Assembly: GCA_038125995.1 (NCBI GenBank)
Contig: JAYPEX010000004.1
Coordinates: 62,001 to 126,000 of the forward strand
Direction: 5' to 3'
Length of the DNA: 64,000 nucleotides
Source of the DNA: MAG-120531 sp038125995
GTDB taxonomy: Bacteria; Bacteroidota; Bacteroidia; Flavobacteriales; Flavobacteriaceae
This document shows, in pieces, positions 25,502-34,428 of the stretch. The notes under the pieces are model-generated. The model was not told the DNA's origin. It worked only from the letters and a program-made list of their open reading frames with translations, and ran no database searches. The position numbers and the translations under genes are program-made. Each line of letters starts with the position of its first letter. Within the stretch, counting starts at the first letter, position 1.

Positions 25502-27351
25502 ATCTATTAAGCGTAGAACAAATTAGTAAGTTTTATGGGGATGTAGTACTCTTTGAAGATTTATCTTTCGGTTTAAATTTAGGACAAAAAGTTGCTCTTA
25601 TCGCCAAGAACGGTAGTGGAAAAACCTCCATTCTCAATATCATATCTGGAGTGGATGTGCCAGATACAGGAATGGTAAATTTTCGAAAGGGAATTCGAAC
25701 CTCTTATCTAGCACAAGAAGCTGAATTAGACGAAAACAAAACAATTGAAGAAAGCATCTTTGATTCTGACAATGAAATCTTAGAAGTCATACACAATTAC
25801 GAAAAAGCCCTTAAAAACCCTGAGGAAGAGAGCAAATATCAAAAGGCATTCGAAGCCATGGAACGTCACCAGGCTTGGGATTTTGAAACTCAGTACAAGC
25901 AGGTTCTCTATAAGTTAAAACTAGAAGACTTAGATCTCAAAGTAAAAGAACTCTCCGGGGGACAACGAAAAAGGCTAGCACTTGCCAATGCTCTACTCAA
26001 CAAACCTGATCTCCTCATTCTAGATGAACCGACCAACCATTTGGATTTAGAAATGATTGAATGGTTAGAAGACTATTTTGCAAAAGAGAAAATTTCTTTA
26101 TTCATGGTCACCCACGATCGCTATTTCCTCGAGCGTGTGTGTAATCAAATTCTAGAATTGGATGAAGGAAAATTATATCCCTACAGCGGCAACTACTCTT
26201 ATTTTCTTGAAAAAAAAGAAATAAGACTACAACAAGAAGCCGTTGAATTACACAAGAGCAAGCAACTCTACAAAAAAGAACTCTCTTGGATGCAAAGACA
26301 ACCCAAAGCGAGAACTACTAAATCAAAATCTAGAATTGATGACTTTTCACAAATAAAAGAGCGAGCAAAAAGGCGAAGAAATGATCACCAGGTTGAAATT
26401 GAATTTCAAATGGAACGTATGGGTAATAAGATTATCGAACTTCACAATATATCGAAGTCTTATGGTAACAAAACACTTTTTAAGGGGATTAACTACAATT
26501 TTCAAAAAGGAGAGCGACTCGGTATTATCGGTAAAAATGGAACGGGTAAATCAACATTTTTAAACCTCATTTCTGGGAGTCAAAAAACGGATAGTGGCAA
26601 AATAGTATTCGGTGAAACAATTAAGGTGTGTTATTACACTCAAGGAGGGATCGAGGTCAAACCAGGACAAAAAGTTATCGAAGTCATAAGAGAATTTGGA
26701 GATTATATTCCCTTAAAAAAAGGGAGGCAAATCAGTGCTTCTCAATTATTAGAGCGCTTTTTATTCGACGGCAAAAAACAATACGATTTTGTTGAAAAAC
26801 TAAGCGGTGGTGAACGCAAAAGACTTTATTTATGCACCGTCCTTATTCAAAATCCTAACTTTTTAATTCTAGACGAACCCACCAATGACCTAGACATTGT
26901 CACACTTGGAGTTTTGGAGTCGTTTTTATTGGACTTTCCTGGATGCCTAGTGGTGGTTTCTCACGATCGTTTCTTTATGGATAAAATCGTCGATCACCTC
27001 TTTGTTTTTAAGTCTGATTCGGAAATTGAAGATTTTCCAGGAAATTATTCAGATTACAGAGTTTACGAGGATTCAAAACCTCAACAAAACAATAAAGAAA
27101 CAAAAGAAAACAGATTAAGAGTCGACGTCACTCAAAAAAAACAGCACAATACTCGTAAAGAGTTCAATAAACTAGAAACAAAAATTAAACGTTTAGAAGC
27201 TGAAAAAGATGAATTAGAAGCTTCATTTTTAGAAGAAGGAATTGAACTTGATGAAATTGAAAAACGTTCTAAAACACTCAAGGAAATTGCTGACACTATC
27301 GAAGAGCTCACCCTTAAGTGGTTTGAACTCGGTGAAATCTTAGATTCATAG
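25498..27351 (+). CDS. ABC-F family ATPase
   Basis: A 617-residue soluble protein with two ATPase domains and no membrane helices, the ABC-F pattern of ribosome-acting proteins (Uup/EttA type). Domain 1: AKNGSGKT, LSGGQRKRLALA, LLILDEPTNHLD. Domain 2: GKNGTGKST, LSGGERKRLYL, LILDEPTNDLD. Between them is the tRNA-contacting linker rich in Lys/Arg (MQRQPKARTTKSKSRI), and residues 530-617 form a charged coiled coil like the Uup C-terminal domain. It is expected to help stalled ribosomes or to bind branched DNA. It overlaps the previous gene by ATGA, so translation is coupled. Confidence 0.9.
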   Translation: MNLLSVEQISKFYGDVVLFEDLSFGLNLGQKVALIAKNGSGKTSILNIISGVDVPDTGMVNFRKGIRTSYLAQEAELDENKTIEESIFDSDNEILEVIHNYEKALKNPEEESKYQKAFEAMERHQAWDFETQYKQVLYKLKLEDLDLKVKELSGGQRKRLALANALLNKPDLLILDEPTNHLDLEMIEWLEDYFAKEKISLFMVTHDRYFLERVCNQILELDEGKLYPYSGNYSYFLEKKEIRLQQEAVELHKSKQLYKKELSWMQRQPKARTTKSKSRIDDFSQIKERAKRRRNDHQVEIEFQMERMGNKIIELHNISKSYGNKTLFKGINYNFQKGERLGIIGKNGTGKSTFLNLISGSQKTDSGKIVFGETIKVCYYTQGGIEVKPGQKVIEVIREFGDYIPLKKGRQISASQLLERFLFDGKKQYDFVEKLSGGERKRLYLCTVLIQNPNFLILDEPTNDLDIVTLGVLESFLLDFPGCLVVVSHDRFFMDKIVDHLFVFKSDSEIEDFPGNYSDYRVYEDSKPQQNNKETKENRLRVDVTQKKQHNTRKEFNKLETKIKRLEAEKDELEASFLEEGIELDEIEKRSKTLKEIADTIEELTLKWFELGEILDS

Positions 27352-27353
27352 AA

Positions 27354-27833
27354 ATGTCGGGGATTATACCATATATTCATTTTTTATGGGATTCTAAAAA
27401 CCAGCACGGAATCCACTCTCCTTTCGTGTATAAACTTTACACACAAGGTCTCACTAATAAACAATTTAAAAACAGCAATCGCACACTTCAAGGACTACAG
27501 AGGATTGTTACTTATTTTAAATTCAGTCAAATTAATTGTTCTGATTCATTAGAACATTTATGTTTAACTTTTTCTGAAATGAAAACAGATCCATCGGCAA
27601 ATGGACAATTACTCTGTTGTTCAATAAAAGAGGAAACGATTTTATACAAGGCTGTATCAGAAGCTAAAAAACCTATCTTTGTAACCGATTTATACGAATC
27701 CAAAGAATCGTTAACTATTTGGAATCAACTCTGTAACGACTTAAAAATAGATGTCAGCATTGACTGCTATCACTACGGTCTATTGTTTTTTAGACCTTCT
27801 CAACGCAAAGAACACTTTAAATTAAGAACATGA
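27354..27833 (+). CDS. Shortened relative of a flavobacterial SAM-dependent methyltransferase
   Basis: 159 residues. The N-terminus (FLWDSKNQHGIHSPFVYKLYTQG) and the C-terminus (DVSIDCYHYGLLFFRPSQRK, then EHFKLR) carry the end signatures of a class I methyltransferase common in flavobacteria, as I remember that family. Those proteins are around 230-250 residues and have a glycine-rich ELGTSLG-type SAM loop in the middle. Here the middle (LQRIVTYFKFSQINCSDSLEHL) lacks any such loop, so SAM binding looks lost. The frame itself is intact, and the next gene overlaps by ATGA. It may be a decaying gene or a reduced protein with another use. The family call comes from recalled patterns. Confidence 0.55.
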   Translation: MSGIIPYIHFLWDSKNQHGIHSPFVYKLYTQGLTNKQFKNSNRTLQGLQRIVTYFKFSQINCSDSLEHLCLTFSEMKTDPSANGQLLCCSIKEETILYKAVSEAKKPIFVTDLYESKESLTIWNQLCNDLKIDVSIDCYHYGLLFFRPSQRKEHFKLRT

Positions 27834-28360
27834 GAATTTACACCAAAAATGGAGACCAGGGACAATCATCTTTAGGAGATCAAAAAAAACGTTTAAAAGA
27901 CGAATTAGTGTTCGAAGTTTTAGGTGATTTGGATGAACTACAGGCCTGGATGGGTAAACTTCGAGATGATCAAAATCAAACAGAATACCATTCTCTGATT
28001 ATCGGGATTCAGAAATCGCTTTTAGCAATTGGTGGATTTATTGCCACAGATCAGGTCACTGCCGATTTTCCAACAGAGAAAATGATCAATGATCTAGAAG
28101 TTGTGATTGATCAAATTCAAAATGAATTGCCACCTCTTAGAAATTTCATTCTCTATGGAGGTCATCCATTGGTTTCCAATATTCAAATCGCCAGAGCAGT
28201 TTGTAGACGTGTTGAACGACATCTTGTCAGCTATGACAAATCATGCTTATTAAAACCTGAAATACTCATCTATATGAATCGCTTATCTGATGTGTTATTT
28301 TGCCTTTCACGATTCTATTCATATAAGATTAATATTCTTGAAATCAAGTGGTTGCCTTAA
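27830..28360 (+). CDS. Cobalamin adenosyltransferase, PduO type, divergent
   Basis: A 176-residue protein of the PduO-type ATP:cob(I)alamin adenosyltransferase family, which makes adenosylcobalamin. The overall family plan is kept: MRIYTKNGDQG at the start, GDLDELQAWMG, LPPLRNFILYGGHPL, ARAVCRRVERHLV and YMNRLSDVLFCLSRF. The N-terminal ATP loop, normally TGDxGxTxL followed by GGxRVxK, is degenerate (NGDQGQSSLGDQKKRLK). Activity is therefore doubtful. It is coupled to the shortened methyltransferase gene by a four-base overlap. Confidence 0.8.
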   Translation: MRIYTKNGDQGQSSLGDQKKRLKDELVFEVLGDLDELQAWMGKLRDDQNQTEYHSLIIGIQKSLLAIGGFIATDQVTADFPTEKMINDLEVVIDQIQNELPPLRNFILYGGHPLVSNIQIARAVCRRVERHLVSYDKSCLLKPEILIYMNRLSDVLFCLSRFYSYKINILEIKWLP

Positions 28361-28397
28361 TTATGTTTATTTTATTTTAAAATACTTACATAAATAC

Positions 28398-28427
28398 TTG
28401 CTTTTGTTGTTATAAAATTTATTTTTG
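28398..28427 (+). promoter_or_regulatory. Promoter of the DUF2795 gene
   Basis: TTG at 28398-28400, a 19-base spacer, and TATTTTTG at 28420-28427 make a complete Bacteroidota sigma-type promoter (TTG and TAnnTTTG). The gene starts 20 bases downstream. This is the clearest two-part promoter in the window. Confidence 0.7.
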
Positions 28428-28447
28428 CAAAAATTTAATTTACAACT

Positions 28448-28672
28448 ATGTATTGGACATTAGAATTAGCTTCGTATTTAAGTGATGCGCCTTGGCCAGC
28501 GACTAAGGACGAATTAATCGACTATGCTATTAGAACTGGAGCGCCTTTAGAGGTTGTTGAAAACCTTCAATCCATGGAAGAAGAAGGTGGTGAAATCTAC
28601 GAATCCATCGATGAGATTTGGCCAGATTATCCTACTGACGAAGATTATCTTTGGAATGAAGACGAGTATTAG
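28448..28672 (+). CDS. DUF2795 small acidic protein
   Basis: A 74-residue protein with LASYLSDAPWPATKDELIDYAI in the first half, the mark of DUF2795, and a very acidic tail (PDYPTDEDYLWNEDEY). The first half is predicted helical and may bind nucleic acid or protein; the function is unknown. It lies between the adenosyltransferase and secA genes and has its own promoter and terminator, so it is probably expressed by itself and at a good level. Confidence 0.85.
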   Translation: MYWTLELASYLSDAPWPATKDELIDYAIRTGAPLEVVENLQSMEEEGGEIYESIDEIWPDYPTDEDYLWNEDEY

Positions 28673-28698
28673 AAAAAACATGACAGAATTAGTCAAAA

Positions 28699-28723
28699 AA
28701 GTCTCTTAGGAGGCTTTTTTTTT
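28699..28723 (+). terminator. Intrinsic terminator after the DUF2795 gene
   Basis: AAGTCTC, a TTAG loop and GAGGCTT form a 7-base stem (one G-U pair) followed by nine T. It lies about 30 bases after the stop codon. Confidence 0.8.
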
Positions 28724-28730
28724 ATGTATT

Positions 28731-28761
28731 TTTGAAGCTATTCAAACAGGCATGACTTTTG
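28731..28761 (+). promoter_or_regulatory. Possible secA promoter
   Basis: TTTG at 28731-28734 and GACTTTTG at 28754-28761 have a 19-base spacer; the second box differs from TAnnTTTG at one position. An overlapping exact TATTTTTG (28727-28734) could itself be a -7 box. secA begins at 28810. Confidence 0.35.
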
Positions 28762-28809
28762 CCTTTAATTGATCATATAAAGCAACCATACGGTTAGATA
28801 ACATATATT

Positions 28810-31800
28810 ATGAGTATTGTAAATAAGATCCTAAAAGTTTTTGTAGGCGATAAAGCACAGAAAGACATAAAAGAACTCCAACCTATAATTTCAAAAATAA
28901 AAAGCTTCGAAGAAGAACTAAAGGCATTAAGTCACGATGAATTAAGAGCAAAAACGACTACTTTTAAAAAGCGAATTGCAGACTCAATTCAATCTGAAAA
29001 TGATGAAATAAAAGCCCTTGAAGCGCAAATTGCAATTGAATTAGATGTCGATAAAAACGACGAAGCCTATCAAAGAATCGATCAGCTTAGAGATACGATT
29101 TACAAAAAGACTGAAGACACTCTTAACGAACTATTACCCGAAGCTTTTGCAGTTGTCAAAGAAACCGCTAGACGTTTTGTAGAAAATGACACCATTGATG
29201 TAAAGGCCTCTAGTTTTGACATCAAAATTTCTGGTTCAAAACAATACGTACAACTTGATGGAGACAATGCTGTTTGGGCAACGAAGTGGGATGCTGCTGG
29301 TACTGCAGTCAAATGGGATATGATTCATTATGACGTGCAGCTCATCGGTGGAATGGTACTTCACCAAGGAAAAATTGCTGAAATGCAAACTGGTGAAGGA
29401 AAAACACTGGTAGCTACACTTCCTGTATACCTCAACGCCTTAGCAGGTCAAGGTGTTCATTTAGTGACCGTAAACGATTATCTTGCCAAAAGGGATAGTG
29501 CATGGATGGCACCATTATTTGAATTTCATGGATTAAGCGTCGATTGTATCGACAATCACCAACCTAATTCCGAAGGAAGAAGAGCAGCCTATTTAGCAGA
29601 TATCACTTACGGCACCAATAACGAGTTTGGTTTTGATTATTTGAGAGACAATATGGCTCACAATCCATCTGAACTAGTTCAACGTCCTCATCACTACGCA
29701 ATTGTAGATGAGGTAGATTCAGTACTTATCGACGATGCTAGAACACCCCTAATTATCTCTGGACCAGTTCCTCATGGAGATCGTCATGAGTTTAATGAAC
29801 TAAAACCAAAGGTTGCTGATCTAGTTGCACAACAGAGAAAATACCTTAACGGAGTACTAGCTGAGGCAAAAAAATTAATTGCAGCTGGAGATACCAAAGA
29901 AGGAGGATTCTTACTCTTAAGAGTTCACAGAGGACTTCCAAAGAATAAAGCACTGATTAAATTCTTAAGTGAAGAAGGAATCAAAATGTTATTGCAAAAG
30001 ACTGAAAACTTCTACATGCAAGACAACAATAGAGAAATGCATTTAGTCGATGAAGAATTATTTTTTACTATTGATGAAAAAACCAACCAGGTTGAATTAA
30101 CCGAAAAAGGAGTTGCGACCATTTCTGACGAGGATCACAAAGATTTCTTTGTTCTTCCTGATATCGGTTCTGAAATTGCCTCTATTGAGAGTCAAAATTT
30201 AGACATCGAAAAAGAAGCAGAGCTCAAAGACGAACTCTTTAAAGACTTTGGAGTTAAGAGTGAACGCATTCACACTTTGACTCAACTATTTAAAGCTTAT
30301 ACCTTATTCGAAAAGGATATCGAATACGTGGTAATTGACAATAAAGTTCTTATTGTTGATGAACAAACGGGTCGAATTATGGACGGTAGACGTTATTCAG
30401 ACGGTTTACACCAGGCAATTGAAGCTAAAGAAAATGTGAAGATTGAAGCGATGACTCAAACTTATGCGACGGTAACGCTTCAAAATTATTTTAGAATGTA
30501 TCGCAAGCTTTCAGGGATGACTGGTACTGCCATTACAGAAGCTGGAGAATTCTGGGAAATCTACGAACTCGATGTGGTAGAAATTCCAACCAATAGACCA
30601 ATCGCAAGAGCAGATCGTGAAGATCTTATCTACAAGACCAAAAGAGAAAAATACAATGCCGTTGGAGAGGAAGTTGTCAAACTTTCCAGAGAGGGAAGAC
30701 CAGTGCTAATTGGTACTACTTCTGTTGAAATTTCAGAATTACTCTCTAGAATGCTGACCATTCAAAAAATCCCTCACAATGTCCTCAATGCAAAACTCCA
30801 CAAAAAAGAGGCTGATATAGTTTCTGAGGCCGGTAAAGAAGGAATGGTAACCATCGCTACCAATATGGCTGGCCGTGGAACTGACATCAAGCTTTCCGAT
30901 GCAGTTAAAAAGAACGGAGGTTTAGCAATTATTGGTACTGAACGTCACGATTCTAGACGTGTTGACCGTCAGCTTAGAGGTCGATCAGGACGTCAAGGTG
31001 ATCCAGGTAGCTCACAATTTTACGTATCTTTAGAAGACAACTTAATGCGTCTTTTTGGATCGGATCGCGTTGCCAAACTCATGGATCGTATGGGGCTCGA
31101 AGAAGGTGAGGTCATTCAACACTCGATGATGACTAAATCCATCGAACGCGCACAAAAAAAAGTAGAAGAAAATAACTTTGGTGTTCGAAAACGTCTTTTG
31201 GAATACGATGATGTAATGAACGCTCAACGCGAAGTGATCTATAAAAGAAGAAGACATGCACTCAAGGGAGATCGTCTCAAATTGGATATTGCTAATATGA
31301 TTTACGATACTTGTGAAATCATTGTTGAATCCAATGTAGCAGTCTCAGACTTTAAAAATTTTGAGTTTGAACTTATCAAATACTTTAGTATTACTTCTCC
31401 TGTAAGTGAAACGGATTTTACCAAAGGGAAACCAGACGAGATCACCAAAAAATTATACGAATCTGCATTTACTCACTACAAAGAAAAAATGGAACGTGCT
31501 GCTGAAATCGCACTTCCTGTGATTCAAGGTGTGTATGAAGATCAAAACAATAAATACGAACGGATTGTCGTTCCTTTTACCGATGGTATTAAAAATCTTA
31601 ATGTGGTTACCAATCTCGAAAACGCATACGAATCTAAGGCGAAGACTCTAATTGATGATTTTGAGAAAAATATCACTTTAGCTATCGTTGATGAGGCGTG
31701 GAAAACACATTTAAGAAAGATGGATGAATTAAAACAATCGGTACAATTAGCTGTTCACGAACAAAAAGATCCCTTGTTGATTTACAAATTCGAAGCTTTT

Positions 31801-32169
31801 GAGCTATTTAAAACCATGGTTGAAATGCTCAACAAAGACATTATTTCATTCTTGTTTAAAGGTGAAATTCCGTCTGAAAACACACCTATTCAAGATGCGA
31901 GTAAAGTCAAAGCTAAAAAAAACCATGTAGAGCTTTCTAAAGAAGAGATCCCCAACACAGATGAATTAGCTGCACAAAACAAAGCTGCTTCAGCATCAGC
32001 TTCTGGTGGTCCATCTAGGGTAGAAACCATTGTAAGAGAGCATGCTAAAATTGGACGTAACGATCGTGTTGAAATCAAAAACGTCATAAGTGGAGAGGTT
32101 AAATCACTAAAGTATAAACAAGCTGAACCACTGATTGCCAAAGGAGAATGGGTGTTACTTTCAAAATAG
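28810..32169 (+). CDS. secA: Preprotein translocase ATPase SecA
   Basis: SecA drives secretory proteins through SecYEG. At 1119 residues it is the long Bacteroidota form. Seen: GGMVLHQGKIAEMQTGEGKT (Walker A), DYLRDNMAH, DEVDSVLIDDARTPLIISG (Walker B), a roughly 100-residue insertion after ARTPLIIS that is typical of this phylum, GTERHDSRRVDRQLRGRSGR and TNMAGRGTDIKL (helicase motifs). The C-terminus does not carry the CxCxSGxxxxxCH zinc motif that binds SecB. It ends instead in GRNDRVEIKNVISGEVKSLK, a tail I believe is shared by flavobacteria. Confidence 0.97.
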   Translation: MSIVNKILKVFVGDKAQKDIKELQPIISKIKSFEEELKALSHDELRAKTTTFKKRIADSIQSENDEIKALEAQIAIELDVDKNDEAYQRIDQLRDTIYKKTEDTLNELLPEAFAVVKETARRFVENDTIDVKASSFDIKISGSKQYVQLDGDNAVWATKWDAAGTAVKWDMIHYDVQLIGGMVLHQGKIAEMQTGEGKTLVATLPVYLNALAGQGVHLVTVNDYLAKRDSAWMAPLFEFHGLSVDCIDNHQPNSEGRRAAYLADITYGTNNEFGFDYLRDNMAHNPSELVQRPHHYAIVDEVDSVLIDDARTPLIISGPVPHGDRHEFNELKPKVADLVAQQRKYLNGVLAEAKKLIAAGDTKEGGFLLLRVHRGLPKNKALIKFLSEEGIKMLLQKTENFYMQDNNREMHLVDEELFFTIDEKTNQVELTEKGVATISDEDHKDFFVLPDIGSEIASIESQNLDIEKEAELKDELFKDFGVKSERIHTLTQLFKAYTLFEKDIEYVVIDNKVLIVDEQTGRIMDGRRYSDGLHQAIEAKENVKIEAMTQTYATVTLQNYFRMYRKLSGMTGTAITEAGEFWEIYELDVVEIPTNRPIARADREDLIYKTKREKYNAVGEEVVKLSREGRPVLIGTTSVEISELLSRMLTIQKIPHNVLNAKLHKKEADIVSEAGKEGMVTIATNMAGRGTDIKLSDAVKKNGGLAIIGTERHDSRRVDRQLRGRSGRQGDPGSSQFYVSLEDNLMRLFGSDRVAKLMDRMGLEEGEVIQHSMMTKSIERAQKKVEENNFGVRKRLLEYDDVMNAQREVIYKRRRHALKGDRLKLDIANMIYDTCEIIVESNVAVSDFKNFEFELIKYFSITSPVSETDFTKGKPDEITKKLYESAFTHYKEKMERAAEIALPVIQGVYEDQNNKYERIVVPFTDGIKNLNVVTNLENAYESKAKTLIDDFEKNITLAIVDEAWKTHLRKMDELKQSVQLAVHEQKDPLLIYKFEAFELFKTMVEMLNKDIISFLFKGEIPSENTPIQDASKVKAKKNHVELSKEEIPNTDELAAQNKAASASASGGPSRVETIVREHAKIGRNDRVEIKNVISGEVKSLKYKQAEPLIAKGEWVLLSK

Positions 32170-32220
32170 GTTAATGCTCAACAATTTTTCGTAAATTCAT
32201 TTTTTAAAATCAATTACGAT

Positions 32221-33777
32221 ATGAGAACCCTATTAAGCATTTTATTCTGTACTTTTTTAAGCTTTTCATTTGCTCAATCCACGAGTGGAGATGGTCCCTA
32301 TTCACAACTAATCATCAGAGGTGTAACCCTTATCAATGGTAATGGAGCTCCTCCAAGAGGACCTATCGATATTGTTGTTGAAAATAATATCATCAAGGAC
32401 ATTAAAGTCGTTGGTTATCCCAAAGTTCCCATCAATGAAAAAAGAAGACCGCAATTAAAAAAAGGTGGTAAAGAATTAGATGCTACTGGAATGTACTTGC
32501 TTCCTGGCTTTGTTGATGCACATGCACATATCGGTGGAGTGTCTCAAGGTGCAGAGCCTGAATACGTGTTTAGACTGTGGATGGGACACGGAATAACCAC
32601 CGTTAGAGAGCCAAGTGGAAGAGGGGTTCAGTTTACAGTTGATCTCAAAAATAAATCTGCTCAAAATTCAATTTTAGCTCCTAGAATCAAAGCCTATACT
32701 GGTTTTGGGGAGGGAAGCAAAACTCCCATTAGCACTCCACAACAGGCCATTGAATGGGTTCAACAGAACAAAAAAAACGGAGCAGATGGCATTAAATTCT
32801 TTGGTTCTGAACCTGAAATCTTGGATGCTGCCATTCGTGAAAATAAACGAATTGGACTTCGTTCTGCCTTTCACCACGCACAGATGGATGTCGCGCGATG
32901 GAATGTGCTTCACTCCGCTAGAGCAGGTTTAAATTCAATGGAGCATTGGTACGGTTTACCAGAAGCACTATTTGATGATAAAACAGTTCAAAACTACCCT
33001 TCGAACTACAACTATCAAAACGAACAACACCGCTTTGAAGAAGCTGGGAAACTTTGGGAACAAGCAGCAGGGCCAGGCTCAAAAAAGTGGAATGATGTGA
33101 TGGAGGAACTACTTTCTCTAGATTTTACATTAGATCCTACTTTTAATATTTACGAAGCCAACAGAGATCTTCAACGAGCTCGAAGAGCAGAATGGCACGA
33201 GGAATACACCTTACCATCTCTGTGGAGATTCTATCAACCCAGTATGATATCTCATGGTTCTTATTGGCATTATTGGGGAACTGAACAAGAAGTGGTTTGG
33301 AAACGCAATTACAGACTTTGGATGCAATTTGTAAATGAATACAAGAACAGAGGAGGACGTGTCACAGCTGGTTCAGATTCTGGATTTATATTTCAACTCT
33401 ACGGCTTTGCATATATCAGAGAGCTAGAGCTTCTTAGAGAGGCTGGCTTCCACCCTCTTGAGGTAATTCAAGCAGCGACGCTTAACGGAGCGGAACTCCT
33501 CGGGATGAGCAATGAAATTGGATCGGTGACGATCGGCAAGAAAGCTGACTTTGTTATTGTTGAGGAAAACCCTCTTGTCAATTTAAAAGTTCTTTATGGA
33601 ACAGGCGCCATTAAATTAACAGAGGACAATGAAGTCGTTAGAGTTGGAGGTGTCAAATACACTGTAAAAGATGGCATCATTTATGATGCTAAAGGATTAT
33701 TGGAAGAAGTAAAACAAATGGTGAAATCCAAAAAAGAAGAAGAAGGTTTTACTTTAAAACAACCCGGCATCAATTAA
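32221..33777 (+). CDS. Exported metal-dependent amidohydrolase (imidazolonepropionase-like)
   Basis: A 518-residue protein with a signal peptide (residues 1-19, FSFAQS). The amidohydrolase superfamily core is clear: an N-terminal beta-sandwich, GFVDAHAHIGG with the HxH metal pair near residue 98, GHGITTVREPSG, FHHAQMD, NSMEHWYG, TAGSDSGF with the Asp ligand, and a C-terminal closing strand GKKADFVIVEENPL. These features place it near secreted prolidase-like or imidazolonepropionase-like enzymes, but the substrate is unknown. msrA follows three bases later, so they share a transcript. Confidence 0.85.
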   Translation: MRTLLSILFCTFLSFSFAQSTSGDGPYSQLIIRGVTLINGNGAPPRGPIDIVVENNIIKDIKVVGYPKVPINEKRRPQLKKGGKELDATGMYLLPGFVDAHAHIGGVSQGAEPEYVFRLWMGHGITTVREPSGRGVQFTVDLKNKSAQNSILAPRIKAYTGFGEGSKTPISTPQQAIEWVQQNKKNGADGIKFFGSEPEILDAAIRENKRIGLRSAFHHAQMDVARWNVLHSARAGLNSMEHWYGLPEALFDDKTVQNYPSNYNYQNEQHRFEEAGKLWEQAAGPGSKKWNDVMEELLSLDFTLDPTFNIYEANRDLQRARRAEWHEEYTLPSLWRFYQPSMISHGSYWHYWGTEQEVVWKRNYRLWMQFVNEYKNRGGRVTAGSDSGFIFQLYGFAYIRELELLREAGFHPLEVIQAATLNGAELLGMSNEIGSVTIGKKADFVIVEENPLVNLKVLYGTGAIKLTEDNEVVRVGGVKYTVKDGIIYDAKGLLEEVKQMVKSKKEEEGFTLKQPGIN

Positions 33778-33780
33778 AAG

Positions 33781-34428
33781 ATGAAATTACATAATCTAAA
33801 AGCAGGACTTTTACTAGTACTTTTTATCAGTTCAAGTTTACTGTGGTCTAAATCGAAATCAAAAATAGATATGGAAAATCAAAAAGATGCTGTAGCGTAC
33901 TTTTCAGGTGGATGTTTTTGGTGTGTTGAAGCTGTATATGAAAATGTAAAAGGAGTTAGCGAAGCGATATCTGGATATGCAGGAGGAACAACATTAAACC
34001 CAACCTATGAAAAAGTTGGTTATGGTAAAACTGACCATGCAGAAACTGTTGAAGTACACTACGACCCTAATGTGATTTCATTTGCGGAACTAGTGGAAGT
34101 GTTTTTTGGATCTCACGATCCTACCACCCTCAATAGACAAGGTCCAGATACTGGAACTCAATACCGCTCTATCGCATTTTACAGTAATGAAGACGAGAAA
34201 AAAATTATTGAAGATTATATTTATAAACTCATTAAAGAGGGAATTTACGACAGACCAATTGTCACTGAAGTTCAACCCATAGGAATCTTTTACAAGGCAG
34301 AAGATTACCATCAAAATTACGAATCTAACAATCCTTTTAGTCCTTACATCATCAATGTTTCCAAGCCTCGGTTCAATCGATTTAAGCAAAATTATTCGAA
34401 ATATTTAAAGGACGACCACCGTGAATAA
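33781..34428 (+). CDS. msrA: Peptide methionine sulfoxide reductase MsrA, exported
   Basis: MsrA reduces methionine-S-sulfoxide in oxidised proteins. The 215-residue protein has the active-site motif SGGCFWCVEAVYENVKGV, then SGYAGG, YGKTDHAETVEVHYDP and the C-terminal GTQYRSIAFY and AEDYHQNY. A signal-like segment (residues 6-24) precedes the domain, so this copy should work in the periplasm, repairing envelope proteins. It sits in a run of exported enzymes. Its end overlaps the next gene by eight bases. Confidence 0.94.
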   Translation: MKLHNLKAGLLLVLFISSSLLWSKSKSKIDMENQKDAVAYFSGGCFWCVEAVYENVKGVSEAISGYAGGTTLNPTYEKVGYGKTDHAETVEVHYDPNVISFAELVEVFFGSHDPTTLNRQGPDTGTQYRSIAFYSNEDEKKIIEDYIYKLIKEGIYDRPIVTEVQPIGIFYKAEDYHQNYESNNPFSPYIINVSKPRFNRFKQNYSKYLKDDHRE

